Positions 33,613-42,995 are shown, counted from the stretch's first letter. The stretch is 64,000 bases of DNA from CAIWAH01 sp964602595 (GCA_964602595.1 CAZRRO010000017.1:62001-126000); one strand, 5' to 3'. A program made the numbers and translations. Notes: generated by a model from the letters alone, not told the origin.

Positions 33613-35550
33613 TCACTCTTGAATGCTCACCGGCCGCCGGTCGCGTTCCGCGACAAGTCGGTCCACGGTTCCCGTGAGGGGTTTCCCCGCCGAATCGAAC
33701 AACGCGAGGCTGGCCGGAACCTCCAAGCGGAGCGATTCCCAATGGCTCAGGGCTCGGGCCCGATCAGCGATCAGCTGGAGCGCAGGCCCGAGGAAATCCG
33801 TCTTGAAGTCGGCGAAACCTGGCGTGGTCCGCAGGGACCGGGCGCTCACGAACCGCACCGGGCCGTAGTCATCGTTGAGCAACTGCGCGAGAAAAGGGGC
33901 GGTCCAATTCATGCCCGACGCCTGCTGCGCCGGGGCCCAACCGAAATGCCAGGCCGTGATGATCCGCTGGGCGGCATGGCCCTTGAGCAGCCAGAGCAAG
34001 GAGGCAGGGATCGACGTCTGTTCCGCGGTCAGCGTCATCGCGGGCTGTCGATACCACGCCGTCAGCTGCCGCTGGGTCCAGTCCAAGGTGCGGTCGAGGT
34101 GACAGAGATTGCACGCGTTGGGGACCCCGTGCCGGGCGCTGGATTCGGCCCGCGGGGAATTGATCTGGTGGGACCGGATGCCCTTGAACAGGGCGTAGGT
34201 CGTGTGGGGCATGTGGCAGTTCAGGCAATTGCTACCGCTGGAACCGGCCGCGTGGTGGGTGTGCTCCGGCACCCGGGTGGTGAACCGCTCTTCCTTGTGG
34301 CATTGGGTGCAGGCCGCAGGACCGTCCCGGCCGCGCTTGAGCTGATCGTTGGGGTCGCTGTCATGCATCGAGTGGCACGACAGGCAGGTCATGGTGCCGC
34401 GGGTATGGCACGGCGTCGCCAGCAAGGCGGTGAATTCGCGGCCTCCGGCCAGCACGGTGCCATCCTCCCACCAGCGGGTGGTGTAGAATTCCTTGTTCTG
34501 CGCGAACTCGGTCTTCTGGGCCGCCGTGGCATTCGTGCCCGGGTATTGAATGTAGTAGCGGGTTCGGTGCAGGTCGTCGCCGGGGCGGTAAAGGGGGCCA
34601 TTGCGGGCGAACTCCAGCGCAAACTCCTCGCGCATGATGTAGTTGCCATGGCACTGGCCGCAGACTTGGGCGGAGCGTGCCGGATCCAGCCGCGCCGGGT
34701 TCACGATGGTGGGATCGGCGGCGCGCTCCCCCTTCGCTCGGGAGCTGGTCCCGGTGGCACGGTGATGGAGGACGTGGTCCTTCCCCGGGCCGTGGCAGGC
34801 CTCGCATGAGATGCCCAATTCCCCGACCTTGGTCTGGAGTTTTCCCTGTTCGTCGAGGCCCGGATTGCCACCGGTGCTGTGGCAGCGGATGCAGTGGTGG
34901 TTCCACTGCGTGACCATGCGCTCCTTGTCGTCGGGTGCGCGGAGAAATGCCGCATCCCGGGGAATCCATTGCTTCGTCTCGGGCAGAAACACGAGCGGCA
35001 GCGTCTGGAGCAGCCCTGGATAGCGCGGACTGGTCACCCAGTAGGTCTGATAGTTATGGGAACCCGTGGTCATCACGACGGGCCGCTTCACCCGCGGAAT
35101 CTTGTCCAACGCCAATTTCCGCCCCCCTTGGACCACATACATCAGCACGTCCGGATCGGGCATCTCGGCGAAGAATTGGTCGCCTTCCTTGAATACCCGG
35201 TAGGCGAGCCCGCTGCAGGAGACGGTTGAACCATCAAACTTGCCCAAGACCGCTTCGTCGGTGGCCGGCTGGGTCATCGTCCGATGATACGACCGGTGCC
35301 AGCTGGCATGCTCGTCGCCGTGGCATTCCAGGCAGGAGCTCGAACCAAGATAGCCCGCGTCCGGGCGCGCTTGGGGCAGCTGGTTGGTGAGCCAGCCCCG
35401 GTAGCTGGTCGGGCCAAGGTTCGTGGATCCTCTCGCCGGCGGCATCCCGCCCGTCAGGCAGGTCAAAACCAACGCAAAAAGACAGCCCTTCCAAGCGATG
35501 TGCGGGTGAGATGACGGCCAACGCATTGAAGTTGTGGGAGGCGGGGCCAA
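33613..35550 (-). CDS. Octahaem c-type cytochrome
   Basis: 645 residues with an N-terminal signal/anchor (start at 35550, or Met9 at 35526). There are eight CxxCH haem sites: CLECH, CIRCH, CEACH, CGQCH, CLSCH, CTQCH, CLNCH and CNLCH. The spacing and the tail without haems (about 500-645) resemble multihaem cytochromes of the NrfA/octahaem kind, but the CxxCK of NrfA is absent. Likely periplasmic electron transfer. The partner reductase or oxidase is not in the window. Convergent with pbfA, with only 6 bp between stops. Confidence 0.85.
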   Translation of the reverse strand: MAPPPTTSMRWPSSHPHIAWKGCLFALVLTCLTGGMPPARGSTNLGPTSYRGWLTNQLPQARPDAGYLGSSSCLECHGDEHASWHRSYHRTMTQPATDEAVLGKFDGSTVSCSGLAYRVFKEGDQFFAEMPDPDVLMYVVQGGRKLALDKIPRVKRPVVMTTGSHNYQTYWVTSPRYPGLLQTLPLVFLPETKQWIPRDAAFLRAPDDKERMVTQWNHHCIRCHSTGGNPGLDEQGKLQTKVGELGISCEACHGPGKDHVLHHRATGTSSRAKGERAADPTIVNPARLDPARSAQVCGQCHGNYIMREEFALEFARNGPLYRPGDDLHRTRYYIQYPGTNATAAQKTEFAQNKEFYTTRWWEDGTVLAGGREFTALLATPCHTRGTMTCLSCHSMHDSDPNDQLKRGRDGPAACTQCHKEERFTTRVPEHTHHAAGSSGSNCLNCHMPHTTYALFKGIRSHQINSPRAESSARHGVPNACNLCHLDRTLDWTQRQLTAWYRQPAMTLTAEQTSIPASLLWLLKGHAAQRIITAWHFGWAPAQQASGMNWTAPFLAQLLNDDYGPVRFVSARSLRTTPGFADFKTDFLGPALQLIADRARALSHWESLRLEVPASLALFDSAGKPLTGTVDRLVAERDRRPVSIQE

Positions 35551-35705
35551 CCCGCCTCATGGGTTGAGATTGTGAGCGGCCCACTGGGGCGCGTCAGGTT
35601 AAATTCCCGCGTCGTCGGCAAACGGCGGCCATGAATCGCCAATTGTGGCAGCGGCGGCCGGGCCCGGGGCATGGCAAAATTGCCGGCGCCGATCACGTTC
35701 CCGCC

Positions 35706-36542
35706 ATGTATCTTGCCCCGATCACGTCTGTCTTTCACCCGACTGATTTCAGCCGCAGCAACGAGGGGGCGTTCATCCACGCCCTGCGGATCGCCCTATT
35801 GGCACGGTGCGATCTCTCCCTGTTGCACGTCGGCCGCCACGGCGAGGAGCACGGCTGGGAAGGCTTTCCCAGCGTCCGCGACCAACTGATTCGCTGGGAA
35901 GTCCTGCCGGCCGGGGCACCGCACAGTGCTGTGACCGACTTGGGCGTGCGGGTCACCAAGGGGCAGAAGGTGAACTCCGACCCGGTCGAGGCGATTGGCG
36001 AATACGTCGCGGAGCACCTGCCCGACCTGGTCGTGCTTTCAACCCATCAGCGGCAGGGACTTTCCCGCCTGCGTCGTCCCGCGGTGGCGGAACAGATCGC
36101 CCGCCTGGCCCGGGTGCGAACACTGTTCGTGCCCCGGGGCGTGACGGGATTCGTGGACCCCGTTTCGGGCGGGCTAACGCTGCGTCGCATCCTGATCCCC
36201 ATCGACCATGACCCACGCCCGGCCGCCGCGGTTGGGGCGGCGGCAAGTTTGGCTCGGACCTTGGGACAGAAGCCGCTGGAATTTGTCTTCCTCCATGTCG
36301 GACCGGAAAAGGACTATCCCTCCGCCTACCTGCCCGAACATCCCGGCTGGACCCGTGAAGTGGTCTGCGAGGAAGGCGACGTCGTAGAAACCATCCTGAA
36401 CGTCAGCGACGAACGGGAAGTGGATCTCATCGTGATGGCCACCCGCGGGCACGACGGATTTGTCGACGCATTGCGCGGCAGCACGACCGAACGGGTCTTG
36501 CGCGGCGCGAAGTGCCCCCTGCTCGCGGTGCCGGCGCAGTGA
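35706..36542 (+). CDS. Tandem universal stress protein
   Basis: 278 residues with two UspA domains. The first starts ITSVFHPTDFSRSNEGAF; the second LRRILIPIDHDPRPA and ends VMATRGHDGF followed by STTERVLRGAKCPLLAVP, the G-2x-G-9x-G(S/T)-type ATP-binding end of Usp proteins. The start at 35706 (MYLAPITSVFHP) places the first strand directly at the N-terminus. Usp proteins respond to starvation and other stress. It converges on a three-domain paralog with only 2 bp between stops. Confidence 0.85.
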   Translation: MYLAPITSVFHPTDFSRSNEGAFIHALRIALLARCDLSLLHVGRHGEEHGWEGFPSVRDQLIRWEVLPAGAPHSAVTDLGVRVTKGQKVNSDPVEAIGEYVAEHLPDLVVLSTHQRQGLSRLRRPAVAEQIARLARVRTLFVPRGVTGFVDPVSGGLTLRRILIPIDHDPRPAAAVGAAASLARTLGQKPLEFVFLHVGPEKDYPSAYLPEHPGWTREVVCEEGDVVETILNVSDEREVDLIVMATRGHDGFVDALRGSTTERVLRGAKCPLLAVPAQ

Positions 36543-36544
36543 AT

Positions 36545-37915
36545 TCAGGCCGGCGGCAGGCGCACCAGGTGCACGGGCCGGTGGCTCCGTGCGACTACCG
36601 CTCCGGCGACCGAGCCGAACACCGCGCCCGCGAGGCCAGTCCGGCCGTGCGAGCTTAGGCAGATGGCGTGCGCGCCGAACTGCTCGGCCTGACGCAGGAT
36701 GGCTTCGGCGACGTTGCCGGCCGACTCGACCACTGCCTCCACGGTCACTCCCCGTCGCAAGGCGGCCGCGGGGACCAGCGAGCCCAGCTTCTTCCGCGCG
36801 GATTGCAGCAGGCGGGCGTGCTCGCCGGGCGACAAGGTTGGCCGCCGGCCCGCCCCGAAGAAAGCCGCCACCGGTGACTGGCGTTCGGTGAGCGCGTGAA
36901 ACAGGCGCAAGCGTCCGCCATTCGGCAGCAGTGAGCACGCGGCGGCGACCGCACGGTTGCCTTCGGCCGAGAAGTCCGTGGTGACCAGCACGCGGCTCAA
37001 AGCGGGCACGCCGGCGGGCGCGGCCGGATGGCTGACCACCGGCACGCAAACAACCCCCATGGGCGCGTCGCAAAGCAGTGCCCGCGAGGTGGAACGATGC
37101 CACAGCCGTGAGAGTCCGTGGTGCTGGTGGGCGCCCACGACGATCAGGTCCGCATTCGCGGCCTTGGCCATTTCGATCAGGGCGGCCGCCGGATTGTCGC
37201 CCCCCGCCTCCACCAACACCTGCACCCGCTGTTCGCCGAGCACCGCGGCCACCTTCTCGATCAGGTCCCGCCGCAAGGCGGCGTCCACGGGGGCGGGATT
37301 GGCCGTTGCGGGAAACTCCTCCTCCGCGAGGCCGAGGCGATCGCTTTCGGCCGCGGGATCATCCACGTAGCCGGCGAACAGTTCGCAGGGACCGTGGGCG
37401 GCCAACTCGCCGGCAAAGGCGAGGGCGGTGTCGCTTGCGAGCGTGAAATCCGTCGCCACAAACACCCGCAGCGCGCGGCGTCCCTCCGCCCATTCCCGGA
37501 AAGGCATCGCGGATCGTGTCACCAACGTCGGCACCAAGGCCGATTCGGCGATGCGTTCCGCCGTGCTGCCGAGAAACACCCGCGCCAGCGCCACGCGACC
37601 GACCGACGAAACCACTACCAGCCGGGTTTGCCCGGGGCGGGCCAGCTTCTTTAAGACCCCCTCCGCCTCGCCGAGCTCGACCGTTCCGTGGACCTTCGGA
37701 CCCGCGGACGGCAACGCGGCGACCTCCCGCTCCATCCGTTCCCGCAGCCGGGCGACGATGGGCTCCCACAACGGGTCCGGCAGGCCGTCCGCCAGGGGAG
37801 GCGTCGTCGCGTGGACCAAGTGGACACGGTCGTTGAATCGTTTCGCCAGCGCGGTGGCGACGGCGATCGCGTCGGCGGAATTTGGACTGAAGTCGGTGCC
37901 GGCGAGGATTTTCAT
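36545..37915 (-). CDS. Three-domain universal stress protein
   Basis: 456 residues with three successive UspA domains. They start at MKILAGTDFSPNSADA (1), at RVFVATDFTLASDTALA (about 150), and at RVLVTTDFSAEGNRAVA (about 313). Each ends with a VGAHQHHG- or SSHGRTG-type segment with Ser/Thr. Three domains in one chain is uncommon; one or two is usual. Nucleotide-binding motifs look conserved in domains 2 and 3. Convergent with the two-domain Usp gene. Confidence 0.82.
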   Translation of the reverse strand: MKILAGTDFSPNSADAIAVATALAKRFNDRVHLVHATTPPLADGLPDPLWEPIVARLRERMEREVAALPSAGPKVHGTVELGEAEGVLKKLARPGQTRLVVVSSVGRVALARVFLGSTAERIAESALVPTLVTRSAMPFREWAEGRRALRVFVATDFTLASDTALAFAGELAAHGPCELFAGYVDDPAAESDRLGLAEEEFPATANPAPVDAALRRDLIEKVAAVLGEQRVQVLVEAGGDNPAAALIEMAKAANADLIVVGAHQHHGLSRLWHRSTSRALLCDAPMGVVCVPVVSHPAAPAGVPALSRVLVTTDFSAEGNRAVAAACSLLPNGGRLRLFHALTERQSPVAAFFGAGRRPTLSPGEHARLLQSARKKLGSLVPAAALRRGVTVEAVVESAGNVAEAILRQAEQFGAHAICLSSHGRTGLAGAVFGSVAGAVVARSHRPVHLVRLPPA

Positions 37916-38075
37916 GGGTGGAACTTTCTCGGTTCAATTGGCGGTATACGCCGGTGCGCGTCTGTCGCCAACCATCCTTTGCGGCTCGCTGGCCAGCCGC
38001 GTTGGGAGGGCCCGGGGCCGGGGTGGAGTGAACGCGGCATTGCAGTTGCCGGCCCGCTTCCGTAAGCAACGCCCC

Positions 38076-38849
38076 GTGACCGCCGACTATCTCGCGAAGT
38101 GCCGCACCCTCATTGACGCCGTCGAGGCGCAGACTCCGGCCATCCGGCAGGCCGCCAACTGGTTTGCCGCCACCATCCTCGCCGGCCGCATGGTCCACGT
38201 CTTCGGCTCCGGCCATTCCCGGATCATGGTTGAGGAGATGTGGCCGCGTTACGGCTCTTTTCCCGGGTTCAATCCCATCGTCGAACTCTCGCTGAGCTTT
38301 CACAACCTCGTCGTGGGCGCCAACGGCCAGCGGCAGGCCATGTTCCTGGAAAACGTCCCCGGACTGGCCGCACGGATCCTGCGGAACTTCGACCTTTCGC
38401 CCACGGACTCCGCGCTGGTCGTGTCCTCCAGCGGCTGCAATGTCGTGCCGATCGAGATGGCGGAAGGCTTCCGGCAACGCGGCGTGAAGGTGGTCGCCGT
38501 GATCTCCCGCGCGCACAGCGATGCCAGCACGAGCCAACGGGCCGACGGGAAGAAGCTACAGGATTTCGCCGACCTTGTGCTCGATACCGGGGCGCCGGTC
38601 GGCGACGCGATGGTCACGGTCCCAGGACTCGATACGCCGGTAGCACCCGGATCCACCGTGGGCGGTTGCCTGCTGGTGAACTCGATCAAGGCCGAGGTCG
38701 CGGCCCGCCTGACCGCGGCCGGCCAGCCGCCCAAGGTGCTGACCGCCGGCGCCATCGTCGGCAAGGTTCGGGCTACGGAACTGTTCGAGGCGGCCTACGA
38801 CGAACACGGGCGGCGGCTGGCGAAACTTTACGAGAAACTGGGGCTGTGA
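38076..38849 (+). CDS. SIS-domain protein (UPF0309 type)
   Basis: 257 residues from a GTG at 38076; the frame extends upstream without similarity. Sugar-isomerase (SIS) fold: HVFGSGHSRIMVEEMWPRYG at about 42-60 carries the phosphosugar-binding loop, and ALVVSSSGCNVVPIEMAEGFRQRG the second SIS motif. It resembles UPF0309 family proteins, thought to handle phosphorylated amino sugars. The GTG start fits the family's usual N-terminus (YLxxCxxLIDAVEAQ). It is 46 bp upstream of purU, same strand. Confidence 0.82.
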   Translation: MTADYLAKCRTLIDAVEAQTPAIRQAANWFAATILAGRMVHVFGSGHSRIMVEEMWPRYGSFPGFNPIVELSLSFHNLVVGANGQRQAMFLENVPGLAARILRNFDLSPTDSALVVSSSGCNVVPIEMAEGFRQRGVKVVAVISRAHSDASTSQRADGKKLQDFADLVLDTGAPVGDAMVTVPGLDTPVAPGSTVGGCLLVNSIKAEVAARLTAAGQPPKVLTAGAIVGKVRATELFEAAYDEHGRRLAKLYEKLGL

Positions 38850-38895
38850 AGGCGGTTCCCGAATACTGCCCGGAACTGCGCTCCGACCGCTCGCC

Positions 38896-39732
38896 ATGAA
38901 ACCCGCCGTTCTGCTCGTCGAATGTCCCGACCGCCCCGGACTCGTCCACGCCATCACCGGCGTGTTGTTCCGCCTCGGCGTCAACGTCGTGGGGAACCAG
39001 GAGTTCGTGGACCGCACGTCGCGGCGCTTCTACATGCGCACCGAATTCGACGGGTCGGTGAACGGTTCCGAATTGCTGGCGGCCGTCCGGAGCGTGGCGC
39101 CGGAGGGCTCGGAAGTGCGATTGTCACATCTTGAACCCAAACGGGTCGTGGTGCTGGCATCCAAGGAACATCACTGCCTCGCGGACATCCTGGTGCGGCA
39201 TTCGTTCAAGGAACTGAACGTCCACGTCCTCGCAGTGATCGCCAACCACGCGACGCTGGAACCTCTGGTCCGGAAGTTTGAGCTGCCTTTCCACTACTTG
39301 CCGCACGGCGAATTGCCCCGTGAGGTCCACGAGGCCGAGGTGCTCACGATGGTCCAGCGCTACCGGCCGGACTTCGTGGTGCTGGCCAAATACATGCGGG
39401 TGCTCAGTCCGAAGTTCGTCGGCCAGTTCCCGGCGCGGCTGGTGAACATCCACCACAGCTTCCTGCCCGCCTTCGCCGGGGCGCGGCCGTATCATCAGGC
39501 CTTTGAACGCGGCGTGAAGGTCATCGGCGCCACCGCCCACTTCGTCACCGACGAGCTCGATGCCGGACCGATCATCGTCCAGCAGGTCGTGCCGGTGGAC
39601 CACACCCACGCGTCGGAGGACCTGGTGCTGGCGGGCCGCGATGTGGAGCAGATGGTGCTCGCCCGGGCGCTGCGACTGGTCTTCGAGGACCGCGTGTTCC
39701 TCTGCGGCAACCGCACGGTCATCTTCGACTGA
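38896..39732 (+). CDS. purU: Formyltetrahydrofolate deformylase
   Basis: 278 residues: an N-terminal ACT-type domain (LLVECPDRPGLVHAITGVLF, 6-25) and a formyl-transferase domain. The active-site Asn-His-Asp set is in VNIHHSFLPAFAGARPYHQA and VTDELDAGPIIVQQ. PurU hydrolyses 10-formyl-THF to formate and THF and balances one-carbon pools. Length and motifs are normal. metF, another one-carbon enzyme, is 16 kb away. Confidence 0.95.
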   Translation: MKPAVLLVECPDRPGLVHAITGVLFRLGVNVVGNQEFVDRTSRRFYMRTEFDGSVNGSELLAAVRSVAPEGSEVRLSHLEPKRVVVLASKEHHCLADILVRHSFKELNVHVLAVIANHATLEPLVRKFELPFHYLPHGELPREVHEAEVLTMVQRYRPDFVVLAKYMRVLSPKFVGQFPARLVNIHHSFLPAFAGARPYHQAFERGVKVIGATAHFVTDELDAGPIIVQQVVPVDHTHASEDLVLAGRDVEQMVLARALRLVFEDRVFLCGNRTVIFD

Positions 39733-39757
39733 TCCATCCACCGCCGATTTGGCGGAG

Positions 39758-40534
39758 CTACCCGGCCGGGAGTGCCCGCGACTGCAAGCGCACCCGCACC
39801 AGCAAGTCGTTCAACGCCTGCCGGGTGGCCTCGTCCGGCGCTTCCGGCAACGTGCTGGCGTCGTGGGCAGCCTGCAGTTCACCGCGCAGCCGCTCGTATT
39901 CAGCCTCGTGGAAGGCGGTGTCGGCGTCGGTCAAGGTCGTGTTCTCACCTTTGGTCTTCCGCTCGATCAACTCGGCGATGTAGGGCAGGCGGAAGTCTTG
40001 GTTGAGCGTGACGAGGTTCGCCTCGATCACGCCGGTCCGCATCAGATGGATACCAGTGAGCAGCACGCGATAAACGTAGAGCAGCGGCTTCACCCGGCGC
40101 GGCGACTCCTTTAGGAAGAGTTTCCACTGCGTCTCCGCAAACCCGAAGTAGTGGTGGGAATGGTGCCGGGTTATTAGGCCCGTGCGGCACGCACCCTTCA
40201 GCTCCGCGTGTTCCGGCGAGGTCTGGACGATCAAGGGCGAGAAAAGCTGCTCCAGCACGTAGCCGTTCTTCTTCAGGAGCAGGCCGAAGAACTTCCGGAC
40301 GTCGTGCGAAACGATGTCCATCTCCAGCCCTTCGATCACCCGGCTGTCCTCCACCGTTTCGTCCTGAACCTCCAACCCGACGACCCGTTCCAGCGGCAGC
40401 ACATGCGCCCCGCGCAGGTTGAAGTCCGAATCGGGAGAAGGAAACCCGTAGAGATGCGCCCCGCTGATGGTGGCGAAGAGCAGCGGATACGGCTGTGCCG
40501 CAACGATGCGGCTGAGAAGTGGGTCGATTGTCAT
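39758..40534 (-). CDS. RlaP-like nucleotidyltransferase with altered active site
   Basis: 258 residues of the polymerase-beta-like nucleotidyltransferase superfamily, closest in layout to RlaP (RNA repair associated): TISGAHLYGFPSPDSDFNLRG at 23-42. The usual catalytic signature is SDxDxRG. Here it is SDFNLRG, so the second Asp is Asn39; Asp37 and a likely third Asp (Asp73 in EMDIVSHD) remain. Catalysis may be weakened or changed. It is the last gene of a four-gene minus-strand operon (75 bp after the PurA-like gene) with vWA and kinase-like proteins. It converges on purU. A DNA/RNA-modifying or conflict-related role is possible; not shown. Confidence 0.8.
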   Translation of the reverse strand: MTIDPLLSRIVAAQPYPLLFATISGAHLYGFPSPDSDFNLRGAHVLPLERVVGLEVQDETVEDSRVIEGLEMDIVSHDVRKFFGLLLKKNGYVLEQLFSPLIVQTSPEHAELKGACRTGLITRHHSHHYFGFAETQWKLFLKESPRRVKPLLYVYRVLLTGIHLMRTGVIEANLVTLNQDFRLPYIAELIERKTKGENTTLTDADTAFHEAEYERLRGELQAAHDASTLPEAPDEATRQALNDLLVRVRLQSRALPAG

Positions 40535-40609
40535 GTGGCGGTCTTAAGGTCGGACTAGAGTTTCGTCACGATCCTTCGGAATGGTTGATCGCACCAGACG
40601 CACGCCCAG

Positions 40610-41980
40610 TTAGGAATCATGCACATTATCGCTAGTCGTCCCGTTCGAATGAAGGACCACAGGCAACGGGGTGACACTGGCCAAGCGGTCGAAGAAGCCG
40701 CGGGCAGATGTGATCGGGGCCGGTTCATACTCCGGACCGACAGTTTCGAGCAGTTGAGTCAGGGCCAGTTGGTGCTGCAAATCCTGGTCGGCGCCGAGGG
40801 GAATCCGTTCGATGAGCTGTGGCCACTGCGGGCGCGGCGGGACAGGGCGATAACCGGAGCACCACTTCAGGGACAGTCCTCGCTGAAAGACATCCAGGTG
40901 GCTGACCAGCAAACCGGACAGATCGCCGACTGCCTCGATCGCATACCGCAACAAGACAGCGTCCGGATGGCCCCGGCGGAACCACCCCTGCCAACCTCCG
41001 TCACGGTTGTGCGGTTCGGGAAGAAGTTCACTGAGTGATTCATCATGCGTCGGCAACGGCCCAGCTCCGTGGCGGGTGAGATACGTGCGCAGGACGCCGT
41101 AGTGTTCGATCGGAGCGAATATCCCGAACCGTGCGGCCACCCTGTTCACGGCCGCGGAGCCGATGGAACTCCAGGTCGTATGCGGATGGAATCCGCGCCA
41201 TTCATCGAGAAGCACGCCTTGAGCTCCCTCGAACAGGACACAGCCCTCCTGCCGCAACTGCCTGCGGACAATTTCGGGTGATCCCGGAGGGCATTGGCGG
41301 GCGAGAGCCCGAGTGCAAGCCAGCCATCTCGCTGCCAGCGTCTCGTCCTGCAAGATCTGAAGTTCTCCGCTTGCGGCATCGCTGCCCCCGTTCGGGAATT
41401 GCGGCACGAACTCGGACAGCAGCGTCTCTCGGATGGCCTGCAAGCGATCGAGCTGTTGGCGTGCAGCCGAGGCGGTGGTTGTCAACAGATCAACGTAACG
41501 CAGATCCCGCCCCGGATGTTCGAGGCTGTGGCGGACCGTCTCACCCACGCCGACGCCGCAGGTCCCATGGGCGGCCAAGCCGCGCAGTAGTTCGCGCAAC
41601 CGACCGGCGGCCTGATGAAACGGCGTGGTGACGCGGCATTGGCCGTCGATGGTCAGGCGCGCCAGCGCGTCCTGGACCCCGATCCGCGCGAGCGCCTCGG
41701 CCTCCATCAGCAGGGCGGTCGGATGCACGATCATGGGATCGACCAGCAGGGTGCGCACCCTTGGCACCAAAGTGCCGGCCCCGAACTGCGAAAACGTGTG
41801 GTGCCGGGCCGAGCGACCGTTCTGGGCGGGTTCGTTTACGTTGTGGCCGGCCTGGGCGCCGCCGTTGAAGCGCACGACCGTGTGGGCCTGCCAACGCCGC
41901 GTCAGCGCATCGACAAAATGCCCTTTGCCGCAGTCGCCAAATCCCAACCCCAGCACGGAGGCGTAGCGCGTCGTGCTCAT
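40610..41980 (-). CDS. Divergent PurA-fold ligase
   Basis: 456 residues of the adenylosuccinate synthetase family, strongly divergent. It keeps the GTP loop GLGFGDCGKG (11-20, with the catalytic Asp16), GGAQAGHN with His46, LFEGAQGVLLD (249-259), TRHGAGPLPT (302-311) and the HLDVF strand. The aspartate-binding loop of PurA (GATTGRRRRTGW in E. coli) is replaced by HNRDGGWQGWFRRGHPD (324-340), so a substrate other than aspartate, or a lost activity, is likely. PurZ-type paralogs of phages show that this fold can be redeployed. The operon context with vWA, kinase-like and NTase genes argues against a housekeeping role. It starts 12 bp after the vWA gene. Confidence 0.8.
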   Translation of the reverse strand: MSTTRYASVLGLGFGDCGKGHFVDALTRRWQAHTVVRFNGGAQAGHNVNEPAQNGRSARHHTFSQFGAGTLVPRVRTLLVDPMIVHPTALLMEAEALARIGVQDALARLTIDGQCRVTTPFHQAAGRLRELLRGLAAHGTCGVGVGETVRHSLEHPGRDLRYVDLLTTTASAARQQLDRLQAIRETLLSEFVPQFPNGGSDAASGELQILQDETLAARWLACTRALARQCPPGSPEIVRRQLRQEGCVLFEGAQGVLLDEWRGFHPHTTWSSIGSAAVNRVAARFGIFAPIEHYGVLRTYLTRHGAGPLPTHDESLSELLPEPHNRDGGWQGWFRRGHPDAVLLRYAIEAVGDLSGLLVSHLDVFQRGLSLKWCSGYRPVPPRPQWPQLIERIPLGADQDLQHQLALTQLLETVGPEYEPAPITSARGFFDRLASVTPLPVVLHSNGTTSDNVHDS

Positions 41981-41992
41981 GCGGCCGGGTGC

Positions 41993-42958
41993 TTACTCAA
42001 ACAACCGCTTCCACCATTTGGCTGCGGATGTTCCCGTGGAATACGACGACCGGGCATCCGGCAACTTTAGCAGCGCCGCATAATCCTGCAGCGCGCGGAC
42101 GGTGGAACCGACGTGCTGGCGGTCAAAGGCGTTCGCCGAAAGGATGCGGCCCAAGGCGTCGAGGTCCGGAACGAGCTTCTCGGTCAACCCAACGATCGCG
42201 GCCGCGACGGCGCAGGTGTCCATCGGCGATTCCATGCAGATGGTGTGATTGCCCAGCAGCTGCCGCCAGCGCGCCTCGCATCCTTTGCGTCGGCCCAAAT
42301 CCGGGATGAGAAAGAAGACGTGAAAGGTTTCCGCGGCCGTGGCGATGACCTCTTCCAAGGGAATGTCCTCGTCGAGCTTCTCGCCCACAAGAGCCTCGAT
42401 GTGGTGCCGCGAGACCGACGGATAGGGCCGTTCGTCACCGGTCAGGAAAAGGTAGCCCTTCTGCTTCCGCTTCACCCAGTTGTCCATGTCGGTGTGCTGC
42501 GCGGCCATGTAGAACGCCAGATCGTAGCTTTCCTCGCCGGTTCCGCCGCCGCCGCCCTCGAGGTAACTCCACGTCAGCCATTGATCCATGAGCTCCGCCG
42601 TGCTCTCGAACTGGCCAACCTGCAGGGCGGCCTGGTCCGAATTCGCGTCTCCGATCGCCATGAACATCAGCTGCGGGTGGGCCACACCGCACGCCGTGAG
42701 CAGCTTCATGAAGTTCGGCAGTTCCTTCGTGGCCAGCAGATGCGGGATGTCGCCCATCGAGCCGGTGACATCCAGGGCGAAGGCGATGCCCAAGGAATCC
42801 GGATGGTCCGCGCTGTCCCGGCACTCCCGCACCTTGAGGCCCTTGGGATTCATCAGCGGATGGCACTGCCGCTGGGCGAAGATCTCCGAGCCGCCCTTGT
42901 GGGCGCGACCGGCGGTGAGCGCGGCATGGGCCGCATGGGAGTAGTTTCCGTAACCCAT
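41993..42958 (-). CDS. vWA-domain protein (TerY-like)
   Basis: 321 residues. A von Willebrand A domain starts around residue 56 with the MIDAS DVTGSMGD (63-70), and FLTGDERPYPS later supplies the further metal-binding Asp. No signal peptide, hence cytoplasmic. The N-terminal 50 residues (GYGNYSHAAHAALTAGRA) are unassigned. Such cytoplasmic vWA proteins (TerY and relatives) act as metal-dependent scaffolds next to kinases and phosphatases. It is encoded 37 bp after a kinase-like gene and 12 bp before the PurA-like gene, which suggests a complex. Confidence 0.85.
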   Translation of the reverse strand: MGYGNYSHAAHAALTAGRAHKGGSEIFAQRQCHPLMNPKGLKVRECRDSADHPDSLGIAFALDVTGSMGDIPHLLATKELPNFMKLLTACGVAHPQLMFMAIGDANSDQAALQVGQFESTAELMDQWLTWSYLEGGGGGTGEESYDLAFYMAAQHTDMDNWVKRKQKGYLFLTGDERPYPSVSRHHIEALVGEKLDEDIPLEEVIATAAETFHVFFLIPDLGRRKGCEARWRQLLGNHTICMESPMDTCAVAAAIVGLTEKLVPDLDALGRILSANAFDRQHVGSTVRALQDYAALLKLPDARSSYSTGTSAAKWWKRLFE

Positions 42959-42995
42959 AAATTTGGTTTTGGTTCAGTGCTTCAAAACTGCCGAG

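Noticed and set aside
40610..41980. Housekeeping purA
   Set aside because: The aspartate loop and the residue after the catalytic Asp differ, and the operon partners are vWA, kinase-like and NTase genes.
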